From Leptoclinus maculatus (lineage: Eukaryota > Chordata > Actinopteri > Perciformes > Stichaeidae): DNA of 64,000 bases. Made by a program: the position numbers and the translations under genes. Shown here piece after piece: positions 48,271 through 58,462 of the stretch (the stretch's first letter is position 1; each line of letters opens with the position of its first letter). The stretch covers positions 9,219,284 through 9,283,283 of the forward strand of contig JAVDOI010000019.1 in assembly GCA_032191485.1 (NCBI GenBank). Direction: 5' to 3'. The notes beneath the pieces are model-generated. The model did no database searches, had not been told where the DNA came from, and saw nothing but the letters and a program-made list of their open reading frames with translations.

Positions 48271-48490
48271 GAGTATCGAGAGAGACAGAGAGAGAGAGAG
48301 AGGGGGAGAAGAGAGAGGGGGAGAGAGAGAGAGAGACTACCCAACCCCAGCAGAGCGTAGAGGCGTCAGACGGCCGCCAGAGCATCCCGGTTACGCACTG
48401 TTCAGAGGCCCCATCGACGTTTTGCAGCGCCAGAACCAGCTGAAGGAGAAGTCCACATAGTCGGGCACACGGCCACATTTACAGTCAGTA
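48160..48490 (+). promoter_or_regulatory. iqsec3: Probable iqsec3 promoter and 5' UTR with GA microsatellite
   Basis: GC rises sharply here ('ccactacggccccgcctccg' near 48,194). A GA tract with interruptions spans about 48,278-48,336. No TATA box was seen, and the transcription start cannot be fixed. An in-frame TAG at 48,458-48,460, ten codons before the ATG, closes the upstream frame. Confidence 0.45.
48278..48336. repeat. (GA)n microsatellite in the iqsec3 leader region
   Basis: Imperfect AG dinucleotide repeat interrupted by 'gggggagaagag', 155 bases upstream of the iqsec3 start codon. Confidence 0.85.
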
Positions 48491-48822
48491 ATGGAGAGCC
48501 TGCTGGATAATCCAATGAAAGCCGTTCTTTACCTGAAGGAGCTAACCACTATCGTCCAGAACCAGCAAAGCCTGATCCAGACGCAGCGCCAACGCATCGA
48601 CGAACTCGAGCGGAAGGTGGAGGACCTGATAGGAGAGAACCGACAGTTGCGGGACCCCCATCACTACGTCCAGCAGCCCGCCCAGCTTCACCACCACCAC
48701 CATCACCCGACTCACCGCAGCGCCAGTCCTCAGGCGCCGGCCAACCTCCATCAGCACCCGGGGAGCAACAAAGCTGCGGCTCATCTCGGCCAGCAGGCGC
48801 AGCAGCAGCAGCCGCCGCCGCC

Positions 48823-48854
<32 letters not shown>

Positions 48855-49161
48855 CGCAGCAGATTCCCGGTCTATCGGCCCAGCTTCAGCAGCAGCAGAT
48901 CCCCGGTCTATCGGCCCAGCTTCAGCAGCAGCAGATCCCCGGTCTATCGGCCCAGCTTCAGCAGCATCCGACCCCTCCTGCGCCTTCCTCCCACCACCCG
49001 CAGCAGCTGCAGCTCGTCCCCACCTCGCCGCAGTCACCCAAAGCGAGCCAAGGCAGCCCGGACTCCGCGGAGGAGGACAAGAGGAGCCCCTGCTGCAAGT
49101 CCCTGGTTCCGCAGACTCCGACCACTCTCTGCCGCTCAGTTGGACTCGGAAGGAAAGCGGA
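48491..49161 (+). CDS. iqsec3: IQ motif and SEC7 domain protein 3 (IQSEC3 / SynArfGEF), first coding exon, partial
   Basis: IQSEC3 is a neuronal guanine-nucleotide exchange factor for ARF GTPases, found at inhibitory synapses, with an N-terminal coiled coil, an IQ motif, a SEC7 catalytic domain and a PH domain. Only the N-terminal 223 codons plus two bases are present, ending at GCGGA/gtaagt. The opening MESLLDNPMKAVLYLKELT continues through VQNQQSLI and RQRIDELERKVEDLIGEN, matching the human IQSEC3 N-terminus almost residue for residue and forming a coiled coil at about 14-54. After that it is low complexity: a His run near 68-73, Gln-rich tracts around 102-124 and three 12-residue IPGLSAQLQQQQ-type repeats (125-160). 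An in-frame TAG lies ten codons upstream, supporting this ATG. Human introns 5' of the SEC7 region are also long. Whether this is the a or b teleost copy is unknown. Confidence 0.9.
48863..48970 (+). repeat. iqsec3: 36-bp coding minisatellite in iqsec3, three units
   Basis: Three tandem 36-base units at 48863, 48899 and 48935, identical except for one base in the first and the last few bases of the third. Each encodes IPGLSAQLQ plus two or three Gln. A CAG-rich tract precedes them (48,797-48,862). Confidence 0.9.
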
Positions 49162-50406
49162 GTAAGTAGCTGTCATGTTGTGTGCTCTACAAAAAAAAAA
49201 TAAAAAATTCTCCATCTTAACGAGAGATTTACCGTGTATTATGAGTGTATATATATATATATATATAAATTCCTATAATATGCAAATCATCTTCAATTTG
49301 CTGGATTTTCATCTCAGTGTTTGCAACATGACCTTATATTGACATGAAACTACACAGCATGTCAAACAATTGACAGTATTTCTTAATCTCCTGTCTCATA
49401 AAACTAATTAAAGACTCAATATTTCAGCATATTTTTGCAGTGCACATTTTCTTGTCTAAATATAGCAAATGTGTTTGGCCACAAAACACTTTGATACCCT
49501 CCAGGGCCATCAGCTACAAGGCCACGGCATGCTATCACCCACGTCAGGGTGTCAGCTCTTGAAACATTTTCGAGGGGAGAGCAAGACAGTAAAGATTTGA
49601 TGAAGTGGCCGACTAGAGGATACTGTGAAGTCGTATCACAGACGCTGTGTAGGGCCTGTGCTGGATTTGCCTTTGATTAACTTCACATCCCCTGAAAAGC
49701 TGAGGCTTCATTTTCTGACAGGTAATTCAAGCTCTTGCTGTATTTTCACATTATTCACTCAGTTGTTGTCCTTGTGTAATCAATTGAATGCTTAATAGAT
49801 ATTGATTTTGACTACCCAGGCTGGCATTTAAACAGTTGTGGATTGTTAATTCTGCACCATGGTCGACTGTCACCACTGGGTGGGACTAAACAGAGGAGTT
49901 CAGGTGTGCTTTGATGAGTTGTAACGGAACAGAAGTTTTGTTAAATCACGCGCTGAATATCTTTGTCATCTTTACTCGTCCCTGTAGATTTGATGCCCGT
50001 TCCGGTGAGGTCACTGTGGCTCCTTGTGTTTCCACACTTTGAATGTGTAATGAGCATGGTGACATTGTAAAAGCACAAACTCCTAAAGGCAAATCTTTGA
50101 CTCTGAGACAAATGTCAGCACATTCACATCGTCACATTAAACACGAAAACACCTCCGATCGAGGTTTGCTCGTGTGGACTGCAGCTTGTTCCTCATTAAG
50201 ACTCAAACTGAAGGATGTTACACTGGGAGGAACATAGCTGGGGGGGGGGGGGATAAAAGACAGGGAGACATTAGCTGTAGCCTGTAAATTCTCTTACATG
50301 AAATCTTGTGCTTTTTAAATGCACTGTATCAGCTTCAGAACGGTCCATGGTGGTGAATGCTGTTTGTTCGCCACTATCAAGGTCACATGAATTACCTCTG
50401 CCAGAG

Positions 50407-50454
50407 TGGCACACACACACACACAAACACACACACTCTCTCACACATGCTCAC

Positions 50455-50489
<35 letters not shown>
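50407..50489. repeat. Compound (CA)n microsatellite
   Basis: Two CA runs separated by 'ctctctcacacatgctcacagg'. Confidence 0.85.
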
Positions 50490-50490
<1 letters not shown>

Positions 50491-51234
50491 CGCGCTGAGC
50501 CCCGTCTGTTCCACTCTGCTGCATTTGCATTGTTTCTGTTAATCCAGATTGATTATTTGTGCCATTAAGACATAATTCCTAAAAGAGCGTGGGTCAGGAA
50601 CAGCACACATTAGCAAGGATAGTAGGAGTAAAAAAACAACTGCTTTCTCATGGATTCACCCAGACACGGACAAACACACACAAGATATGAGTTGTACAAG
50701 ATAAATGTCAGAGGGGGATTCAATAAGTGGGTTGATTTCGTGATTTGCCAACCATGCCCCCTGACAGTTCTGCAGAATGATGAACAATGAGAGAGATATG
50801 AAGAGAAGAGAGAGAGAGCGTACTGTACACTGTCTTATTTCCTTAATGTAAAAGCAGTGACACATGAAAAGCAGGAGACGTGAAGCAACATTCTAATTTC
50901 CATTTAGTGCATTGATCCTGGTCAGACAAGATGGTGTATCGCTGTGCTGTCAGTGCCGCAGGGGGAGTAATACATTTCTATTAGTGGGAGGATGACAGGG
51001 ACATGTCACAAACGTACTAATAAGGGTTGTGTGTATATTTGTTTGTATATTTATCCAGAATATTCTCCTTTTTGGTTACTCCTTTGACTGAGCCGGCGCC
51101 TGAGAGAGTGAGCGGCACGCTACAAGTGTCTTCCTCTTGCTTAGAGATTTTGGGGGAGATGTGGGAGCACGGCCTGACACATCTCAAAGGAAAAGTTAGT
51201 TTGGGACATAACCCAAATCATGATTTTATTTCCT

Positions 51235-51420
51235 GTTTACAGTTTTTAGTCTTTGTGTTAAGCTAAGTTACCATGGCTGCTAGCGGTACTTTCATATTTA
51301 GTATACAAATATAAGAGCGGTATTGACCTTCTTGTCTAAGTCTCATCAAGAAAGCAATTAGCATATTTCAGAAAAGGTCATACTTCTTCTTTAAGCGGGA
51401 TAAAGTTAGATTAGCGCAAG
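51235..51420. mobile_element. Percomorph dispersed repeat, partial copy
   Basis: Reads 'gttaagctaagttaccatgg', 'ctgctagcggtactttcata', 'tataagagcggtattgacct', 'gtctaagtctcatcaagaaa' and 'gcaattagcatatttcagaa', the 3' part of the family whose other copy is at 36,330-36,600. Confidence 0.6.
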
Positions 51421-53365
51421 CGAAGTGATGTGTGACTTTGAGACAGACACGTTTCTGTTCCACCTTATTTAATAAAAAGTTTAAAGAACTCAACGCCACG
51501 CCCATTATTAGGTATTAAGGGTGCTCGGAATAATACAGGTTGTTTTGTTAAGAAGTGAAGTACGGAAAGAAGGAAGCCAGTAAGTAAACAAAGAATCCCT
51601 GAGTACATGTACTGGATTTCCAGCTCATCTGTGTTTTTGCTTGATTGAAAGAAAGCAGAAAAACCATTTGCAAAGCTTTAAATGAACAATGAAATGCTCA
51701 CTCACTCACGTCATACACTCCCCATCTCTTCCAGTGGCATAACATGAAGAATGCAAATGCAAGGCTGCCTTCAGCTTTAAACAGTGCATGTGATTGAAAA
51801 GTTGATTCCATCCGAGCAGACTTCTGCTTTGCTGCGAGCTCAAACTTCTCAGAGGGAGAGTTTGAAGTGTTGCAATTGTGTTGCTCAGTCTGAGGAAGAT
51901 TGTTAAGGGGCTTGTGTGATCTGAGGGAAGCCTTCAGCAATCCTGTCTACGCTTCTCTCTGTCAACTGTAACACACTCTCTCAGCCTCCATTGTTGGGTG
52001 TTTCCTCCCTCCTTGTGCCCGGCTTACAAATGACACCGTTGTCCACCTCATTATTCCTTCTCCCTCTTTGACCGTCCTCATCTCCACTTCTTCGAAACTC
52101 ATTCTTCTCCACCATCTCATCCGTTCAGTCCGCCCTGTCCTTTGGTCCTCTGTCTACTGCTCTGGGGGTTGCCATGTTTGTTAAAATACGGGAATGTGAA
52201 TGGTGGGAGTCAAGAAGTGTGGCAATAAGCGTAGGCGAGGAGGTGGTGTGTTTGTGTGCATAGAGTCGCGTGCCTGTCTGATAGGCAGCAATCCCATTGC
52301 CTAAGGTGGAAATCCCAGGATTCTCATATAGCTGCAGGTGCTTCTCTGCCTCCCACACTCTCACAGATATTTTAAGCTCTTGCTCTGACACACAAAACAC
52401 TCACTAATGCACACAAACCCTAACGTGCCACATACCACCCGGCAGCCCGCATGTTTTTTTTCCGCACTGGCCGTGACTCCCACTGCGCCCCTCTATGCCC
52501 TCGTTTTTTTTTCACCTACTGGCTTCGTCCCAGCTGGAGCGCAGAATGCATGCCATCTCATATGCTGGGACGTACAGATAGTACACATGCACATACATCT
52601 TAGCATACATTACAGAGTAACCCTGCTGAGTGCCTGCTGGCTGCTGCAGTATCCTTGTTCTGATGCTCTCAGATCAATGAGCCTGCGGATTTTCTAGCAC
52701 AGGGCTCCACTCTGGCATTGATCTCCATGTCTTATTGCCTTATCTTATAGCCAAGCTCACTTTTATCTGAATCTATCATGGGTCATTTCTCTTAATGTTA
52801 GACTTACTTTCTGGGAGCATGTGCATTCAACACAAGGTTAAACCTTAGAGCCACACTAAACTTTGCTAAAGAACATTTTTCATAAGCTTACACAGTTGTG
52901 TGGCTAGCTAGGCAACACTGTCTTCGCCTGAAATCAAAATGATCGGCCATTTGTTAAAATACTTATGCTGGCAAGCAATCTATTGTACAAAGCATCAAGT
53001 CGAGATTAAATGAAAAATGTAACACTTGTAGATCACAACCCCAGTATTGTGCACCTTTTTATATGCAAAAAACCCCCCAAATAAAGCAATTTCTTTGTAT
53101 TTTTATATCAATATCCAATGATCGTTTCTTCCTGTTCAACAAAATAACAAACATGCCTTTTAGTGGTCTAATCAAATGCAAAAGATTTGATTCAAATCTC
53201 TCTTGTAACTGTTCATATCTGCTTCTTTTAGCTGCTTAAATGCTCCTCTATGTTCACCAGCTCATCGCTAACTGTCTGTCTGCCCGTTGTTGCTGGGCAG
53301 GTAGCATACAGAGGATTTATAAAAAGCTTTTAGCTGAAAACAGCTGCCGGCTGCTGGAAACGAGG
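51421..53365. other. Intronic sequence, nothing recognised
   Basis: AT-rich with short open frames (up to 96 codons) and no domain. It ends sharply at the GC-rich retrotransposon. Confidence 0.4.
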
Positions 53366-53768
53366 TTCACTAACAAGGACCACACCAATAACAGTATGAG
53401 TTTCGAGAGGTTTATTGCATCGTGGAATGATTGTTAGATTCGAGAAGCGGAAGGGGTTGAGGGATGAAGGGGAGTAGGGTAGAGGGATGATGGGATGTGG
53501 GGTAGGGATGAGGAGATGAAGGGATGTGGGGTAGGGTCGAGGTAGAGGGATGTAGGGTAGGGGTAGGGGTAGAGGGATGAAGGGATGTAGGGTAGAGGGA
53601 TGTAGGGTAGGGATAAAGAGATGAAGGGATGTAAGGGAGAAGAGGAGGGTTTGTAGAAAGGAGGTTAGGCGGTCGTTGGGGGACCATTGATGTCCGGTGG
53701 CTGGAGGGAACTGGAGACTTGTAGGGTGGGGTTCATCTCTTCGGAAGCTCTGGCGGTGCAGAGTCCCC
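53366..53768 (-). repeat. Ngaro split direct repeat B2 (3' end of element)
   Basis: 403 bases, apparently identical to B1. The outer boundary at 53,366 is where similarity to B1 stops ('gaggttcactaac' against 'tatttcactaac'). Confidence 0.9.
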
Positions 53769-53850
53769 CGTAGTTCCTGAAATCCTGCGAGAGAGAGAGA
53801 GAGAGCAAGAGGAGAGAGAGGATGACAAAAACGGGGTCGGGGGGGAGGGA

Positions 53851-53975
53851 TGTGAAGACGAGAGTCGAAGAGGGAGTGAACGGCGGTTCGTTGTGCTTAA
53901 ATACTCTGTGCAGAGGAAATGAGCTGTGTTCTGGGCGTGGCCCTGTTCCTGAACAAAGTTTATGAAACTATATTT
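53851..53975 (-). repeat. Ngaro split direct repeat A2
   Basis: Second copy of the 125-base A repeat, placed between B1 and B2. An additional 82 bases (53,769-53,850, with a GA run) separate it from B2 and have no counterpart next to A1. Confidence 0.85.
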
Positions 53976-54376
53976 CACTAACAAGGACCACACCAATAAC
54001 AGTATGAGTTTCGAGAGGTTTATTGCATCGTGGAATGATTGTTAGATTCGAGAAGCGGAAGGGGTTGAGGGATGAAGGGGAGTAGGGTAGAGGGATGATG
54101 GGATGTGGGGTAGGGATGAGGAGATGAAGGGATGTGGGGTAGGGTCGAGGTAGAGGGATGTAGGGTAGGGGTAGGGGTAGAGGGATGAAGGGATGTAGGG
54201 TAGAGGGATGTAGGGTAGGGATAAAGAGATGAAGGGATGTAAGGGAGAAGAGGAGGGTTTGTAGAAAGGAGGTTAGGCGGTCGTTGGGGGACCATTGATG
54301 TCCGGTGGCTGGAGGGAACTGGAGACTTGTAGGGTGGGGTTCATCTCTTCGGAAGCTCTGGCGGTGCAGAGTCCCC
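53974..54376 (-). repeat. Ngaro split direct repeat B1
   Basis: 403 bases that read as identical to B2 exactly 608 bases to the left. It starts, in element orientation, directly after the recombinase remnant. The inside carries a degenerate minisatellite of 'agggatgtagggtag' words (plus strand), whose pyrimidine-rich complement gives spurious Pro/Ser/Leu-rich 91-codon frames in both copies. Confidence 0.9.
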
Positions 54377-54394
54377 AAAGATAGCTCCTTAAAG

Positions 54395-55010
54395 ACGGAT
54401 GCCGATGGGCGTTTCTGGTGTCGTTCGGATCGGAACGAACTTATGAGAGGTACGCGGGTGAAGACCGACGACCAAGTATCTTGAGGATGGTCGGAAATCC
54501 TTGGCTTGAAGCGGTGGAAGCGGCACCAAGTAACTGAGTATTCTGGATCGGGCCAAGATATGGCGAAAGGTGAGCCGGAGACCGCGACAGGGGATCTTGC
54601 GGGGGAGTTTGGCTGGCGGAACTTGAGCTTAAGTAGTCCCGGATGGTTCGTACGGACTTGAGTACGAGTCTGGTCGGAAAAGGTAGATGGGTTGAGGCGG
54701 ACCGTATTGGTTGGTCTTACGGTATTTGAGGTGATAGACGACTGTGTCGGGAGGATGGATGTGATGTCTGACGCAATGGCGTGTCGGGACGGATGATGGT
54801 TGGAGTCCAGGGCGGTGAACTCGGAGCAGTGAACGAAGCTGGCAAGAACGTGGACTTTAATGCTTTGTCCATGAAGGGAGACGGATGACCTGAGCTGAGG
54901 GTGAAGATGCCACTGGTGAGGAGGTCCGAAGTGAGGGGCAGCCGTTTAGGCGTAGTTTGGCTTAACGGACCTGCGAGTAGCATGGCGACGTGTGAGTGGG
55001 TAGGCTGGGC
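54395..55010 (-). pseudogene. Tyrosine recombinase remnant of the Ngaro-type element
   Basis: This would cut and join the circular DNA copy during integration. The N-terminal half is visible as LPLTSDLL and the MDKALKS segment (about 54,870-54,960), then frame changes. The C-terminal catalytic part is readable at about 54,400-54,520. A TAA at 54,441-54,443 falls where family members have the Tyr of their A-Y-L-x-Y motif, and GRR replaces the usual GRW. At least two frame changes and several stops are present, so it is not functional. Confidence 0.7.
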
Positions 55011-55339
55011 ACGGAGCCCCCGAGGACAGTTGTGTAGAAGTTAATTCCACTACGTAAAACCTGTACGGTGGAGGCTTGACCTAAAGGAGGGAAATGGATA
55101 AGTGACTGAAGTTCGTGGGGGTAAGGATCTCGAGTGATAGGAATGGAAGGCTGAAGGAGTCACGAAAGCTTAGAATCGGTTCTGTCCGGTGAGGTACGAT
55201 GAGTGCTTGGGGGGGCGACGTTTGTTGAGGATGCCATCTGCGCTATATTATGAGTGGATGGCAATGGTCTATAAGGACCATTAATGCCCCAAAAAATGGC
55301 TACTATAACTATGGGATGCGTTTCGTGGATGACGGAGGA

Positions 55340-55500
55340 AGGTGTGGGGGATGAGAATTCAAGTGGCCAAGGACAGATTGTCACTGTAGAAGCCGTTGAA
55401 GCTGATCGAGGGTGCTGCGTCTGTGAAAAGCTGGATGACTTCCGGCTTGGTGATTTGTACGTCGTGGAGGAAGGAGATGCCGTTCCATAAGGAGAGGAAC
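55340..55500 (-). pseudogene. RNase H remnant of the Ngaro-type element
   Basis: A short readable frame: WNGISFLHD, then VIQLFTDAAPS and FNGFYSD. The Asp of TDAA corresponds to the first catalytic Asp of RNase H domains of this order. A stop follows within a few codons. Confidence 0.65.
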
Positions 55501-55645
55501 TGGTGTTAGTTCGCTCGGTTTACGTGCTTCGTCAAGTGTGGCGTGGTCAAGGAGGTTTGTAACGGTGGCGGCGACTAGCGGGATGTGTGGCAAGGAGGAT
55601 TGTTTAATCTATTGATTCTATTTATTGTATCTGGTGGAGGACAGC

Positions 55646-55649
<4 letters not shown>

Positions 55650-55687
<38 letters not shown>
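55650..55687. repeat. Poly(T) tract of 38 bases
   Basis: Uninterrupted T run on the plus strand (A on the element strand), directly after the reverse transcriptase Asp-Asp motif. Confidence 0.95.
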
Positions 55688-55689
<2 letters not shown>

Positions 55690-55690
<1 letters not shown>

Positions 55691-56300
55691 CCGTGTGCTG
55701 GGTAGCGTGACGGTGAGGAAGTCGTCTAGGTCGGTGATTTGCACCACTGAGCCGTAGCTCGCTGGTGTGCCGTGAGAGATCGTCAAGTAGGCCGTGGGAA
55801 AATATCCGGATTGGCTTAAATCGGTCCGGAAATAATATATATTAATTGGTTGCTTTGAATAATTTGCCATGGTTGAGCGTCTGGGCCTGCAACATAGCTG
55901 GCTACGTAATTAAATACTCCTCCGTGCTAGTGGGTGACAGTAGAATTGGGTGATGCACCGAGAGGTGCTGGTGATGTCTGCCTTGGGTGACCGGCTTCTT
56001 CGCCTGCGAGGCGGATGGGGAACGTGGCGTGATCGATTCTTATGTACTTCATGGAGTAGGCCAGGCTGGGGAATAGGTGGAGCCTGGTGATGTCTGTGCA
56101 GGTGGGGAGTGGCTGTTAGGGTGCAGCGGTCGAGCTTGGTTAGCGATTCCCGGGAGATGTGGGAGATTGCGTGTGGATGGCTCGATAATTGGGCGAGGTC
56201 CGGGTGGTTACCGGTGATCGATAGCCTGTGTTGTGTTGAACGGAAAGGCAGGAGCGAGGGAAGAGGAAAAGATGCTGGGATGAAGGGATGCATGGGCGTA
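55690..56300 (-). pseudogene. Reverse transcriptase remnant of the Ngaro-type element
   Basis: Two motif blocks: SPKADIT (55,970-55,990, the first catalytic Asp region) and TDLDDFLTVTLPS (about 55,700-55,735), the catalytic Asp-Asp pair. They lie in different frames, and much of the palm between them is missing or scrambled. A 38-base T run follows at 55,650-55,687. Confidence 0.65.
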
Positions 56301-56371
56301 GGTTGGAAGTGCAGATTGGGGAAAAGAGGCTGCGGGGTGAAAGCCCTGATGCGGAGAGAGTAAGGAGGGGG

Positions 56372-57870
56372 TGCTATACGAACTGGCCCTCTAGGGGGGT
56401 TGGTGTGAGTGACTGGGCTTGTCTGAGCGTGTTGCGCGTTGTGACGTTGTCGACGTAGCGCCTAACGCTGGCTCTGCGATCGAGGGACGTGTAGTGCCGA
56501 GCGTCCGTGAGCGGTTTGAAGAGCTTCGCTTTTCTGTCGGACTGGTGGAAATGGATGTTGAGCTGGGTGAGTGCATGCTTCAGTCGAGAGACTGTCCACT
56601 CGGAAATGCGGGATGTATGGGGGCCATCGGAGTGTTGGCGTGGAGAAGAAGGGTCGCTGTGGTTTTGGCCGTTAGAGCGGCAGGATCTCGAGGGGGTGGA
56701 AGAGCGGTGTTGTGGAGGGACGATGTCCCTCGGGTTGGAAGGCGAAGGACCGACAACTTCGGAATTGTCAGAGTATAGGGTTAGCTGTGGCTAAGAGTGA
56801 AACTGGTAGTGGTGGGGGGGGGGGGGAGATCGGAGGACGTCGGCTGTGGAAATGAGGAGGCGCGTTTATGACGGGATGGCAACGCTAGTGGGGGTAGGGG
56901 TGGAGGAAGAGAGAGAGGGGGGGGGCGGCATAGGAAGAAGCGGGAAGAAACAACTGTTGCGTCCCTGGGCAAGATAACCAATCCCGAGCTGCTCCCATAG
57001 CTGTGCCATATACCTACCTGTTCCCTGTTGTTGGAGCGGTCTGTGCAGCTGGGGTAGCCAGTGGAGGTGGGAGGAGTTAGCCGAAGTGGGTGGAACATGG
57101 AAGGTAGAAGTAAGAAAACATGAAAGGATGCCAGGATGGAGGGATGAATGTGCATGGGTTAATCGTGAAGTTAGGGGGGAAAAACATTACGAGGAGATGT
57201 CTCTGGCACGGAGGGCGCTTGGCAGCCAGAGTCAGTATGGCATGGTACAACTTAAGGCGGGACACGGTCAACTGCCCTTCTCTAAACACGTTTAAGTCGA
57301 GGCCAACGGCAGACTGGAAGCAGCAGCTTAATTTACGCTACTACACTTTCTCCTACTGAAAGCCGTATCTCTGACTCCTGCGTGCAGTTTAAACGGATAT
57401 TTAATTGTGACTCGTCTTGAAGAGGATCAATTCGTAGCCTTGGTACCGGGCTCGTAAACCTAATCGGGTACTTTTTTAAGATCAGGTTAAAGATTCACGA
57501 TCAGAGTATACGACCTGGCCCTCTGGAGGGACTGGTGTGGATGGATGGCTTCTTCTGCCGTGTGATGCGTCATGACGCCATCGGCGCGCGCCTGACGTGA
57601 TGCCGGGAACCCGGAAGGGCTCTGGGGGCTCGGAGAGCGAGAGAGCTGTTTCGCTACGGATGCTCGTTTGGTTTGGAGAGTTTTGCTTTTTAACGGACTG
57701 ATGTAAAGGAATGTTGAGTTGGAGGCTTTCTTCGTTTGAAAGACTGTCCACTCGGAGAAGTGGGATATGCAGAGACTGTCGGAGCCTCGGAATGGAGAAT
57801 GAGGGTCGCGGTGGTTTCGCCGGTCGTTCGAGCGCCTGGCTTCCGGCGGTCGGGAGAGCGGCGTGGGGTG
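56372..57870 (-). repeat. Diverged internal duplication in the Ngaro-type element
   Basis: 56,372-56,720 and about 57,500-57,870 are related: both carry 'ctggccctct' then 'gg', 'ggatgttgag' or 'ggaatgttgag', 'agactgtccactcgga' and 'gagggtcgcggtggtt' or 'gaagggtcgctgtggttt', in the same order and spacing. The copies are much more diverged than the terminal repeats. Confidence 0.7.
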
Positions 57871-58162
57871 AAGAGTGAGATGGAGAATCGAAGGATGCGA
57901 TGACGAATCGGGATCTCCCCGCGGGCTGTTGGAAGGCGGGGGCGGACGGCTTGGAGTTGACGGAGAATCGTTATCGAGAGCTGCGGGAAATGTGGATGGC
58001 TAAACGCAGCCGAAGTTGCTAGCGACGAAGCGTGGTGAGAGAAGGAGGGAGCTACGGGATATGGCTGGTCGTCCGGAAAGGTTGAGGAAGAGCCTTTGTA
58101 AAAGGTAAGCGGTTTTAAGATGTTGCTTGTCTGTCGTGCCTCGTTGAAGCGTATGAAAGCTG

Positions 58163-58352
58163 GGTCTGAGAGCGTTGCTCGTCTGTCTTAAGTCGTATGA
58201 AAGCACTCGGAAATGCGGGAGCGAAGTCAGAGAGCGTTGCTCGTCTGTCTTAAGTCGTATGAAAGCACTCGGAAATGCGGGAGCGAAGTCAGAGAGCGTT
58301 GCTCGTCTGTCTTAAGTCGTATGAAAGCGAAGTCAGAGAGCGTTGCTCGTCT
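58163..58352. repeat. 62-bp tandem repeat near the element's 5' end
   Basis: Two full 62-base units and two partial ones, built from 'agtcagagagcgttgctcgt', 'ctgtcttaagtcgtatgaaa' and 'gcactcggaaatgcgggagc'. The phrase 'actcggaaatgcggga' also occurs at 56,598 within the duplicated gag-side segment, so the array grew from element sequence. Confidence 0.85.
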
Positions 58353-58462
58353 GGATGTGGGGTAAGGGTCGAGGTAGAGGGATGTGGGGTAGGGGTCGAG
58401 GTAGAGGGATGTGGGGTAGGAATGGAGCGTCTGCTGAGTTAGAGAGCGTCTGTCGTACGTCG

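Noticed and set aside
48549..49037. Ala/Gly-rich minus-strand frame over iqsec3 exon 1
   Set aside because: Shadow of the CAG/CCG-rich coding exon on the plus strand.
53366..54376. Pair of LTRs from a classical LTR retrotransposon or solo tandem duplication
   Set aside because: The two 403-bp copies lie side by side at one end with the A2 repeat between them, and A1 is found at the far end; this fits split direct repeats, not LTRs.
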